NCBI RefSeq assembly: GCF_020564355.1
Contig: NZ_JAJCRR010000001.1
Span: 124,001-188,000, forward strand
Source of the DNA: Lachnospira pectinoschiza
GTDB lineage: Bacteria > Bacillota > Clostridia > Lachnospirales > Lachnospiraceae
DNA length: 64,000 nucleotides
Direction: 5' to 3'
The translations under genes and the position numbers were made by a program. The notes beneath the pieces are model-generated. The model made no database searches, was not told the DNA's origin, and saw only the letters and a program-made list of their open reading frames with translations. How positions within the stretch are numbered: position 1 is the stretch's first letter; each line of letters begins with the position of its first letter. This document shows, piece after piece, positions 43,286 to 50,714 of the stretch.

Positions 43286-43295
43286 GAGAATGAAA

Positions 43296-43439
43296 ATGAC
43301 AGAGAAGGATAAACAAAAAAATAAAATCAAATTGTGTATTGATTTTATCTGCATGTTTGCAGCAGCGGTTATTGCAGGCTGCTTAGTGAAAGAAGGGGTA
43401 GCCGCAGCAGCATCATATTTTTTTAATGGAGGCTGGTGA
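43296..43439 (+). CDS. small membrane peptide within the RiPP operon
   Basis: A 47-residue product (start at 43296 favoured, after AGGAG; 43290 also in frame). It has a Lys-rich N-terminus, one hydrophobic helix (about 13-31: LCIDFICMFAAAVIAGCLV) and an Ala-rich end closing with FFNGGW. It lacks the GLIT leader box. Candidate roles are self-immunity, a two-peptide partner or a membrane chaperone for the precursors. It overlaps no other gene and ends 2 bases before the next start. Confidence 0.55.
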   Translation: MTEKDKQKNKIKLCIDFICMFAAAVIAGCLVKEGVAAAASYFFNGGW

Positions 43440-43441
43440 AA

Positions 43442-43615
43442 ATGGGAGACAGGAAATATGGTCTGATTACAGAAGAAGATATACAAAATATTCATGTTAT
43501 GTCTGAGTACAATTTTGATAATGCCACTGAGTCACGTTCTGCAGCAGCGGGCGCGGCAGGTGGAGCAGCGGGAGCAGCAGGGGGAGCCGCCGGAGGAGCG
43601 GCAGCATCAAAATAA
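43442..43615 (+). CDS. RiPP precursor-like peptide 2, Ala/Gly-only core
   Basis: A 57-residue peptide with GGAGG upstream. The leader contains KYGLITEEDIQNI (5-17). The motif ESRS (30-33) is followed by 22 consecutive residues (34-55) that are all Ala or Gly, then the closing SK. The core contains no Cys, Thr or charged residue. Twelve bases later the first YcaO gene starts. The sharp leader/core division and neighbours point to a modified peptide, although the product is unproven. Confidence 0.78.
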   Translation: MGDRKYGLITEEDIQNIHVMSEYNFDNATESRSAAAGAAGGAAGAAGGAAGGAAASK

Positions 43616-43626
43616 ATGGGGGAAAA

Positions 43627-45513
43627 ATGAGCAGACAACAGCAAATGCATTATAAAGAAATAACACCAGCGGAAACGGTAAAAAGGTTAAAGAAGATTCT
43701 GTCGGATATTCATATTGAAACAGAGGAGCAGTGGCAGAAGGAAAGCAGCATAGGTACATGGGCGTTACGTGTTGTACTAAAAGGAACGAATATAGGAACG
43801 AATGGAAAAGGCGTATCAAAAGAATTTTCATTAGCAAGTGCTTATGCAGAACTGTTTGAACGGTATCAAAATGACTTATTAGGAAATGTCAGTGATATGG
43901 GAAATAAAACACAGTATGCATTTTTTAGTAATTATGATGAGAAATTTATGAGTGCGGCAGAACTTATAGATGAAAACAGTGAGTATATAAAACACTATTT
44001 TAAAGTGAGAAATATGCAGGATAGTACCAGAAAAGAACGTATAGCAGCATTTAAAAAGGTTCAAAAAGTAGATTACTATGCCTTTCAAAAAGAGGATTCT
44101 TATCTGTGTGTTCCATTTTACAGTGCAAAAAATAAAAAAGTTTATTATTTGCCTAAAAATATATACAGATTATCATACGGAAGCAATGGCATGAGTGCCG
44201 GGAACACGATAGAAGAAGCAGTTGTACAGGGGTTATCGGAAATTATTGAAAGATATATTCAGAGAAGACTTTTTATTGAAAAACCGGTGCTGCCGACAAT
44301 ACCGGATGATTACATAAAAAAATACCCATATATATATGAAATGTATTCTAAGCTAAAAGAAAATGACCGCTACGAGTACATATTAAAGGATTGTTCCTTT
44401 GGCGGTAAGTATCCTGTGGCAGCTTTGATTATTCTGGAAAAAAATACGGGAAAGTATGGAATCAAGCTGGGCTGCCATCCTGATTTTGGTGTTGCTATGG
44501 AAAGAACATTTACAGAAGCGGCACAAGGACAGGATATTTATCAATACTCCGGAAGAAGTATCATTGATTTTTATAATTGTGGTGTAGAGGAAGAAACTAA
44601 TATGTACAATACGTATAAAGTTGGAAAAGGACAGTTTCCGTATCAGGTTTTTGGGACAGATTCGGATTATCCTTTTACACCTGTAAGGGATGTTTCTGAA
44701 TTGGACAATGCCACACTTATGAAACAATGGTGTGCGGAAATTTTAGAGGAGGGCTACGATATATTGATTAGGGATGTATCGTATCTGGGCTTTCCATCAG
44801 TGCACATTATTATTCCGGGATTATCCGAGATGACAGAGGCAATGGATATTAATTACCGCACATACAATACCAGACATTATGTGTGCGGTCTGTTGATGAA
44901 TCCGGAAAAGATAACGCATGAAAACACAAAGTACATTATTGCAACAATGGAATATTTTATGCCGAGTATTCTGGAAAATTCGATAGAAACGTACTATCCA
45001 TGGTATAACAAAGGTGATCTGCCATTTGCAAAATCGGGAATGGGAAGTTTATACATGATTGCCATGTGTTATGTAATTGAGAAAAACTATTGTGAGGCTG
45101 CAAAGACGATTTCTAATCTTCTTAATATTTTAGAAGATGAAAATAACGATTGCAGAGAGGATTTAGAAACAGTTCATTTTTGCAAAGGGGTTTATTACTA
45201 TCTGAGTGCTATGGATGTATTTCATGATACAGAAAAAGTGAAGTGCTATCTGGAACTTATTATGGACAAAGCATTGACAGAGAAAATTTTTGATATTTTT
45301 GAAATACCTGAAAAGGTTATTGTAAAACAATATCCGGCGTTTCAAAAGGTTATCAGTGAAATACAGAGTATGGAAGCTGACAGTGCTTATTTCCGTGCGC
45401 AGGAAAGTCTGAAAAAAGCACAGGTCGAAAATCCGATTAATCAAATGTCACTCGCCAATATTTTGGACAATGATGCAGAATGGAGGGAGAAAAATGGGAA
45501 ACAAAGTGCATGA
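43627..45513 (+). CDS. YcaO-domain enzyme 1 (E. coli YcaO-like)
   Basis: A 628-residue protein. The ATP-grasping YcaO motifs are present: GTNGKGVSKEFSLASAYAEL-FER, SYGSNGMSAGNTIEEAVVQG-LSEIIERY, and LGCHPDFGVAMERTFTEAAQ. These blocks and the overall length resemble E. coli YcaO (the RimO-associated protein) much more than azoline cyclodehydratases such as SagD or BalhD. The last ~170 residues are helical and may form TPR-like repeats, as in E. coli YcaO. YcaO enzymes use ATP to activate peptide amide oxygens. Between two groups of precursor-like genes it is the likely modifying enzyme, but the reaction is unknown. Precursor 3 begins inside its 3' end. Confidence 0.85.
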   Translation: MSRQQQMHYKEITPAETVKRLKKILSDIHIETEEQWQKESSIGTWALRVVLKGTNIGTNGKGVSKEFSLASAYAELFERYQNDLLGNVSDMGNKTQYAFFSNYDEKFMSAAELIDENSEYIKHYFKVRNMQDSTRKERIAAFKKVQKVDYYAFQKEDSYLCVPFYSAKNKKVYYLPKNIYRLSYGSNGMSAGNTIEEAVVQGLSEIIERYIQRRLFIEKPVLPTIPDDYIKKYPYIYEMYSKLKENDRYEYILKDCSFGGKYPVAALIILEKNTGKYGIKLGCHPDFGVAMERTFTEAAQGQDIYQYSGRSIIDFYNCGVEEETNMYNTYKVGKGQFPYQVFGTDSDYPFTPVRDVSELDNATLMKQWCAEILEEGYDILIRDVSYLGFPSVHIIIPGLSEMTEAMDINYRTYNTRHYVCGLLMNPEKITHENTKYIIATMEYFMPSILENSIETYYPWYNKGDLPFAKSGMGSLYMIAMCYVIEKNYCEAAKTISNLLNILEDENNDCREDLETVHFCKGVYYYLSAMDVFHDTEKVKCYLELIMDKALTEKIFDIFEIPEKVIVKQYPAFQKVISEIQSMEADSAYFRAQESLKKAQVENPINQMSLANILDNDAEWREKNGKQSA

Positions 45514-45670
45514 ACTGGGCTTGCTTTTGGATGAAGAGGTTGAAATGTTGATGCAAGAAGCAGATTGTAAGAGCGTTTCTGGTGAAAGTAAAAGTGCAGC
45601 GGCTGGAGGTGCAGCAGCAGGTGCGGGTGCAGGAGCCGGAGGAGCAGCAGGAGCTGCGGCATCAAAGTAA
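45494..45670 (+). CDS. RiPP precursor-like peptide 3, Ala/Gly-only core
   Basis: A 58-residue peptide overlapping the end of the first YcaO gene by 20 bases, with GGAGGGAG before its start. The leader holds HELGLLLDEEVEMLM (6-20) and the pre-core motif ESKS (31-34). Residues 35-56 are 22 consecutive Ala/Gly, then SK. One Cys lies in the leader (Cys25), not in the core. Overlap with the enzyme gene implies coupled translation. Confidence 0.78.
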   Translation: MGNKVHELGLLLDEEVEMLMQEADCKSVSGESKSAAAGGAAAGAGAGAGGAAGAAASK

Positions 45671-45701
45671 CCGGTAGTAAAGATATGCAGGAGGTATGCA
45701 C

Positions 45702-45884
45702 ATGGAAAATAGAAATGAATTAGATTTAGGTCTGATGACAACTGAAGATATGAAAAGCGTAGAAAAAGTGTTTGAAGAACAAAATGATACCGAAATGCGT
45801 TCAGCATCAGCAGTGGCAGCAGGAGCTGGAGGAGCGGCCGGAGGAGCTGGAGGGGCATCGGGAGCAACGGCAGCCAAAGCATAA
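45702..45884 (+). CDS. RiPP precursor-like peptide 4, Ala/Gly-rich core
   Basis: A 60-residue peptide from ATG 45702, with AGGAGG 7 bases upstream. The leader contains LDLGLMTTEDMKSVEK (7-22) and the pre-core motif EMRS (31-34). The core is slightly more diverse: residues 39-52 are all Ala/Gly, followed by single Ser and Thr residues and the end AAKA. It confirms that leader and core evolve separately within the family. Confidence 0.77.
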   Translation: MENRNELDLGLMTTEDMKSVEKVFEEQNDTEMRSASAVAAGAGGAAGGAGGASGATAAKA

Positions 45885-45906
45885 AAACAGAAAGGGAAGA
45901 ATGATG

Positions 45907-46077
45907 ATGGAAAATGAAGGTCTGATTACGCAAGAGGATATAGACATGATTTCAAAAAATTCTGCAGCTGGAGATTTTGAAAAGAAAGAGGAAATGAAAT
46001 CCTTGTCAGGAGGGGCAGCGGCCGGGGGAGCAGCCGGGGCCGCAGGAGGAGGAGCAGCAGGAGCTGCCGCAAAATAA
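45907..46077 (+). CDS. RiPP precursor-like peptide 5, Ala/Gly-only core
   Basis: A 56-residue peptide; three consecutive ATGs (45901, 45904, 45907) are possible starts, and 45907 has the best spacing from GGGAAG. The leader has NEGLITQEDIDMISK (3-17), and the motif EMKS (29-32) precedes the core. Residues 35-55 are all Ala or Gly, ending in Lys. A stem-loop follows before the second YcaO gene. Confidence 0.77.
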   Translation: MENEGLITQEDIDMISKNSAAGDFEKKEEMKSLSGGAAAGGAAGAAGGGAAGAAAK

Positions 46078-46090
46078 CGTCAGAAAAGAT

Positions 46091-46126
46091 AAAAGGTATT
46101 GCAGGGAGTGTACAGCAATACCTTTT
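46091..46126 (+). terminator. stem-loop between precursor genes and second YcaO gene
   Basis: AAAAGGTATTGC and GCAATACCTTTT form a perfect 12-bp stem with a 12-base loop, followed by AAAAG rather than a T-run. It could attenuate transcription or protect the upstream precursor mRNA from 3' decay, making precursors more abundant than the enzyme and exporter. Confidence 0.6.
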
Positions 46127-46159
46127 AAAAGTTGTTAAAGAATGAGGGGGATATTTAAC

Positions 46160-48004
46160 ATGAGTAAGTTATCTGACAGACATTATAAAGAAAAACAACC
46201 GGAAGAAACGGTTGGACAGATTCAGAAAATTCTTAAAAATCTGGAGATTAATGTTACTGAAAAATGGCAGAAAAAAAGCAGCATTGGAACTTATGCACTG
46301 CGGTTAAAGATAGAAAATATGGATATAGGTGTGAACGGAAAGGGAATCAATAAAATCTATGCACAGGCAAGTGCATATGCAGAACTGATAGAAAGATTGC
46401 AGAATGATTTATTGGGAGATTTAAATGTAACTGCATTACCGTCAAAGTATCCTTTTCAATTGTATTATGATGAGGTGTTTCAATCATCGAAAGAACTTGT
46501 AACAAACCACAATTCATACATTGATATGTATTTTAGTGGAAGAAAAATGAATGGGGCTGCTGCAGACAATAAAATAAAGCATTTCCAACAATTACAAAAA
46601 TTAGACGAAATGTATTATGGAATTCATGACAGGTATCTTACAATTCCTTATTACAGCTGCAGGGAAAAAAGATTGGTGTATCTGCCTAGAAATGTTTACA
46701 GATTATCCTATGGCAGTAATGGAATGAGCGCAGGGAATTCTTTTGAAGAAGCAATGGTTCAAGGAATGTCTGAAATTATAGAGCGGTACGTACAGAAAAA
46801 GATTATAAAAGAAAGAATTTCGCTGCCGGATATTCCTGTGGAATATATAAAGAAATATCCGCATATATATGAAATGTTCCGGAAGTTAGAACAGAAGCAG
46901 GAATATAAATGCTGGCTGAAGGATTGCTCATTGGGAGGAATATATCCCGTTGCTGCATTCATTATTCTGGAAAAAAACACAGGAAGGTATGGAATTAAGC
47001 TCGGATGCCATCCGGACTATGGGATTGCAATGGAAAGAGCGCTGACAGAAGCAGCGCAGGGACAGGATATTTTATTATATTCACAGCGTAGTCCGTTTGA
47101 CTTGTACAATAAAAATGTATTTGATGGTATGAATATATATAATACATACAAAACAGGTGCAGGAAAGTATCCGTATCATATTTTTTCACCGGAGCCTGCA
47201 TATGAGTTTCATGAAACGCAGTCTGTAGAGCATATGACAAACCGTGATATCATGAATGACTGGTGTAATAAGTTTATTGAAAAGGGATATGATATATTTA
47301 TCAGAGACGTTTCATATTTAGGATTTCCATCAGTACATATTATCATTCCCAAGATATCAGAAATGTTTGAAGCAGATGATATAAGATACCGTGTTTATAA
47401 TACAAGATTCTATGTTTGTGAATTATTAAAACAACCTCAGAATATTAATAAAGAAAATGTAAAATATATAATTGCTGTGCTGGAATATTTTTTGCCAAGT
47501 GTGCTTGAAAATACAATTGACACATATTATGGCTGGTGTAATAAAGATGCCATTCCATGTGAAAAATATGGAATGGGTGTAATTTATCTGATTTCTATGT
47601 GCTATGTAGTGGAAGAAAATTATAAACAGGCAGCGGATTATATGAAAATGATACTTTCCCAATTAGAAAATGAGTCTGGTACGTATCAGGTGGATAAACA
47701 GGATATTGCATTTTATAAGGCAGTATACTATTATCTGAGTGGCTTAGATGCAGGTTTGGAAAAAGAAGAAATTCAGTATTATATTTCAAGCTTTTTTTAT
47801 GAAGAACTCAGTACAAAGGTATGCCGTTTGTTTGTAAATACTGAAAAAATAATTGCGTGTCAATATCCGGAGAAAAAAGCTTCTGATACAGAATATGACA
47901 CAGAGAAATTGTTGGGTGAAATCAGGGACAAGCTTAAGAAGGCACAGTTAAGCAGTAAAATAAACCAGCTGGATATTCAAAAAAAGTTGGAGGAGAAAAA
48001 ATAG
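46160..48004 (+). CDS. YcaO-domain enzyme 2 (E. coli YcaO-like)
   Basis: From ATG 46160 (GAGGGGG upstream; 46142 also in frame) the product has 614 residues. It is a paralogue of the first YcaO, with the same blocks: GVNGKGINKIYAQASAYAEL-IER, SYGSNGMSAGNSFEEAMVQG-MSEIIERY and LGCHPDYGIAMERALTEAAQ. The ATP/Mg-binding Glu residues in both ER helices are kept, so both copies look active. Two enzymes may serve different precursors, work in sequence or form a heterodimer. Its stop overlaps the GTG start of the transporter ATPase gene. Confidence 0.85.
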   Translation: MSKLSDRHYKEKQPEETVGQIQKILKNLEINVTEKWQKKSSIGTYALRLKIENMDIGVNGKGINKIYAQASAYAELIERLQNDLLGDLNVTALPSKYPFQLYYDEVFQSSKELVTNHNSYIDMYFSGRKMNGAAADNKIKHFQQLQKLDEMYYGIHDRYLTIPYYSCREKRLVYLPRNVYRLSYGSNGMSAGNSFEEAMVQGMSEIIERYVQKKIIKERISLPDIPVEYIKKYPHIYEMFRKLEQKQEYKCWLKDCSLGGIYPVAAFIILEKNTGRYGIKLGCHPDYGIAMERALTEAAQGQDILLYSQRSPFDLYNKNVFDGMNIYNTYKTGAGKYPYHIFSPEPAYEFHETQSVEHMTNRDIMNDWCNKFIEKGYDIFIRDVSYLGFPSVHIIIPKISEMFEADDIRYRVYNTRFYVCELLKQPQNINKENVKYIIAVLEYFLPSVLENTIDTYYGWCNKDAIPCEKYGMGVIYLISMCYVVEENYKQAADYMKMILSQLENESGTYQVDKQDIAFYKAVYYYLSGLDAGLEKEEIQYYISSFFYEELSTKVCRLFVNTEKIIACQYPEKKASDTEYDTEKLLGEIRDKLKKAQLSSKINQLDIQKKLEEKK

Positions 48005-48870
48005 TGGAGCATTCAATTATCACAGAGTGTCTGTGCAAAAGTTTTGGTGAAAAACAAGTTTTAAACAGTATCAGCCTGAAGGTAAAAAAGGGAGAAATAT
48101 TTGGATTGCTGGGACCGTCAGGCGCCGGTAAAACGACATTTTTAAATATTTTAACGGGACAGATTCAAGCGGATTCCGGAAAAGGACTGATATTTGGACA
48201 GAATATCAGGGAGTTTACGGCTCAGATGTATACACGGATAGGGATGCTATTGGATAACTGTGGTTTATATGCAAGATTATCCGGTTATCAGAACCTTAAA
48301 ATCATGTCAATTATATACGGATTGTCTGACGATGAAATTATTGAGGTGCTCAAAGAAGTTGAATTACTGGCGGATAAAGATAAAGCAGTGTTTAGAATGT
48401 CAAAAGGAATGCAGCAAAGACTTGCATTTGCAAAGGCGATTCTAAATAAACCTGAGATTTTGTTTTTGGATGAACCGACAACAGGACTGGACCCAGTAAC
48501 CACCGGATATATACACAACATGATAAAGAAACTGGCAGAGAAAGGGACAACCATTATATTGACAACACATAATATGGATGAAGCTGCAAAATTGTGTGAT
48601 AATGTGGGAATGCTGTATGAAGGCAAAATTGTCGAATACGGTAATCCACAGGAATTATGTTACAGGTACCGGGTTGAAAATTTATTCAGAGTAATATCAA
48701 ATGATGATGAAGAAATTTACATTGAAAATAATGAATCAGGCAGGAAAAAAGCCGCGGAAATGCTGGTTCATAATGAAATAAAGAGTATTCATACCGTAGA
48801 AACAACACTTCAGACAATATTTGTAAAATTAACGGGAAAGGAGCTGGAAAATGAATCGTCATCATATTAA
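48004..48870 (+). CDS. ABC-2 type transporter ATPase of the RiPP operon
   Basis: A 288-residue ATPase starting at GTG within the stop of the YcaO gene (TAGTG). Walker A is GPSGAGKT, the signature is MSKGMQQRLAFAKAIL and Walker B is ILFLDEPTTGLD, followed by the H-loop ILTTHNMDEAAKLC. The C-terminal ~80 residues form the extension typical of CcmA/NatA-type exporters, such as SagG-like bacteriocin transporters. Together with the next gene it should export the peptide or give immunity. Confidence 0.88.
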   Translation: MEHSIITECLCKSFGEKQVLNSISLKVKKGEIFGLLGPSGAGKTTFLNILTGQIQADSGKGLIFGQNIREFTAQMYTRIGMLLDNCGLYARLSGYQNLKIMSIIYGLSDDEIIEVLKEVELLADKDKAVFRMSKGMQQRLAFAKAILNKPEILFLDEPTTGLDPVTTGYIHNMIKKLAEKGTTIILTTHNMDEAAKLCDNVGMLYEGKIVEYGNPQELCYRYRVENLFRVISNDDEEIYIENNESGRKKAAEMLVHNEIKSIHTVETTLQTIFVKLTGKELENESSSY

Positions 48871-49561
48871 GGCTGTTATGTATAAACAATTTTGTGATAC
48901 ATTAAAAAATAAATTATTACTGCTTCTGATTTTTATGTATCCTGTGCTGGCTTATATCTTTTACTTTTTGCTCAAGGATACGCAGGAAGCAGTGAATATA
49001 GTGATTCCTATTTTTATAACCATGCATATTATTATGGCACCGATTGTATGTATGTCGAGCATTATTTCTGAGGAAAAGGAAAAAAATACGATAAAAGTTC
49101 TTCTTTTTTCGGGCATAAGAAGCTATGAATATTTATTGGGAGTAGCAGGTGTATTAATGGGAATTCTGATTGTCAGTGTAATACCGTATTTATTTATCTT
49201 AAAATTTGATACAGAACAGACACTGTTGTTTTTCTATTTTATAATTTTAGGATTTGTATGTTCCATGCTGCTGGGGAGTGTGATAGGCATTATGTCAAAA
49301 AACCAGATGAGTGTGGGAACAATTTCTTCCCCATTATCAATGTTCATAGGCCTTTTGCCGATGGCATCTATATTCAATGATTCTGTAGATAAAGCGTCCA
49401 AGATATTATATTCAAAAAGAATTTATGATGTGGTGTATTCATTTATGGGTGAAATGAAAACGGACATCGGAATAGATACAGGTGTGTGTGTTGCCAATAT
49501 GGCCGTGTTAATTTTAGTATTTTGTTTTGTATATACAAAAAGCGGGAAAATGAGTCAGTAG
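48851..49561 (+). CDS. ABC-2 type transporter permease of the RiPP operon
   Basis: A 236-residue protein overlapping the ATPase gene by 20 bases. Six hydrophobic segments, a cytoplasmic motif SSIISEEKEKNTIKVLLFSG and FCSMLLG-type helices match the ABC-2 permease family. The coupling element (EEKEKNTIKVL) is the usual contact with the ATPase. One permease gene suggests a homodimer. Confidence 0.82.
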   Translation: MNRHHIKAVMYKQFCDTLKNKLLLLLIFMYPVLAYIFYFLLKDTQEAVNIVIPIFITMHIIMAPIVCMSSIISEEKEKNTIKVLLFSGIRSYEYLLGVAGVLMGILIVSVIPYLFILKFDTEQTLLFFYFIILGFVCSMLLGSVIGIMSKNQMSVGTISSPLSMFIGLLPMASIFNDSVDKASKILYSKRIYDVVYSFMGEMKTDIGIDTGVCVANMAVLILVFCFVYTKSGKMSQ

Positions 49562-49577
49562 AAAGAGCAGGTGTGTG

Positions 49578-50282
49578 ATGATATGTGTAGTGAAATCAAA
49601 GAAATTTTGGGGAATCTCTCTTTTTGAAGTAGAAAAGCTCTTTAAAAATAAAAGATTTACAAAAGTGTCTGACCGGATACTTGTACATATGACAGTACCG
49701 TTGTTTTTGGCAGGTGTTTATTGTAATGCGGATGAAATAAAAAAAATGATTGTTCATCCGCCGGGAATATCAAAGCAGTATGCCGGTTTTGTGGTTTTTT
49801 TCAGTATAGCTGTTTTTATAATGAGTTTAATGATGCATGAATTAGGGCATACAATGATTGCAATATCCAGAGGGGTATGTGTGTCTGAAATTGGAATTGG
49901 TATAAAGGAAGGAATATTTCTGGCATATACCAAAATGCTGCAGCTGGAAAAGCTGGAAAAAAAGAAAGATAAAATATGTATCTGCTTCGGCGGCATATTG
50001 ATGAATGTGTTTTTGTTATCAGTGGCATTAATAATAAATGGATTATGGTGGGAGAGTATCATTTTAAAAATAGTTATTTGTGTGAATCTGTTGGTAACAC
50101 TGTTTAATTTTTCAATCTATTTTCATAGTGATGGTGCTGATGTGCTTAAATGTCTTTTGGCATCAAAAGCGGACAGTAATGAGTCGTCTAATGTAAAGTA
50201 TATTGTGGCTTTTTCAGCGGTGCTTTATAATCTGATACTCCCGGTGACTGTAATCGTTTGTTTTGTTTTACGCAACATGTGA
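49578..50282 (+). CDS. M50 site-2-type intramembrane protease of the RiPP operon
   Basis: About 234 residues (ATG 49578; GTG 49575 also possible). Several membrane segments surround the zinc motif MMHELGHTMIA (HExxH). FHSDGADVLKCLL near the C-terminus corresponds to the conserved D-G motif that supplies the third zinc ligand. M50 proteases cut substrates within or near the membrane. With strongly hydrophobic Ala/Gly cores this enzyme is a natural candidate for leader removal or for processing during export. No other protease is in the operon. Confidence 0.78.
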   Translation: MICVVKSKKFWGISLFEVEKLFKNKRFTKVSDRILVHMTVPLFLAGVYCNADEIKKMIVHPPGISKQYAGFVVFFSIAVFIMSLMMHELGHTMIAISRGVCVSEIGIGIKEGIFLAYTKMLQLEKLEKKKDKICICFGGILMNVFLLSVALIINGLWWESIILKIVICVNLLVTLFNFSIYFHSDGADVLKCLLASKADSNESSNVKYIVAFSAVLYNLILPVTVIVCFVLRNM

Positions 50283-50300
50283 ATATGTAAGGAGGGGCGG

Positions 50301-50627
50301 ATGGATATTATATTTATCATTTTATGCAGTATTATTTTTTTAAGTCCGTATGCTTTGGTGTCTAAAGTTCTGGCAGGGATGATTCTGGTGGCTTTATTTG
50401 AAATTATTTCTAAAAATACAAATACAATAAAGCTGTTTGGAAGAATTATTATTGCTGCGTGCTTTACGGCAGCACATTTTGTATATACATATGTAACAGG
50501 TGATTATGTAAGTTTGAGAAATAGTATTATGATTGCATTGTTAATAAATTCTGTTATGAGTGTATATATTCTAACGCTGCTGATGATTGTTGAACTGTTA
50601 AAAAAGCTTACTTTTCACAATGTATAA
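50301..50627 (+). CDS. small multi-pass membrane protein of the RiPP operon
   Basis: A 108-residue product with AAGGAGG upstream and three or four hydrophobic helices, little else. It lies 18 bases after the protease gene and ends the operon before an AT-rich promoter region. I do not recognise the family. By position it could be an immunity protein or a transporter accessory subunit. Confidence 0.6.
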   Translation: MDIIFIILCSIIFLSPYALVSKVLAGMILVALFEIISKNTNTIKLFGRIIIAACFTAAHFVYTYVTGDYVSLRNSIMIALLINSVMSVYILTLLMIVELLKKLTFHNV

Positions 50628-50647
50628 AATTTTGTACATATATTAAA

Positions 50648-50676
50648 TTGATATTAATAATTTATTATGATATTCT
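50648..50676 (+). promoter_or_regulatory. promoter for the large surface protein gene
   Basis: TTGATA, 17-base spacer, TATTCT, 38 bases before the start codon. No LytTR-type repeats are seen, so this gene is probably regulated separately from the peptide operon. Confidence 0.5.
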
Positions 50677-50714
50677 AAAATAGTAATAAAATTTATAAAC
50701 TATTAGGAGGAAAG

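Noticed and set aside
43257..43439. Longer start (43257) for the small membrane peptide gene
   Set aside because: It would overlap the end of precursor 1 and has no ribosome binding site; AGGAG lies before 43296.
45441..45933. Long minus-strand frames rich in Leu, Pro and Ala opposite the precursor genes
   Set aside because: They are the antisense of GC-rich Ala/Gly codons. They lack ribosome binding sites, and the plus-strand genes have good ones and a conserved leader box.
43118..46077. Classical TOMM/azole (streptolysin S- or microcin B17-like) cluster
   Set aside because: No E1-like partner or dehydrogenase gene is visible, and the tails have almost no Cys, Ser or Thr to cyclise. The YcaO proteins resemble the E. 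coli-type clade instead.
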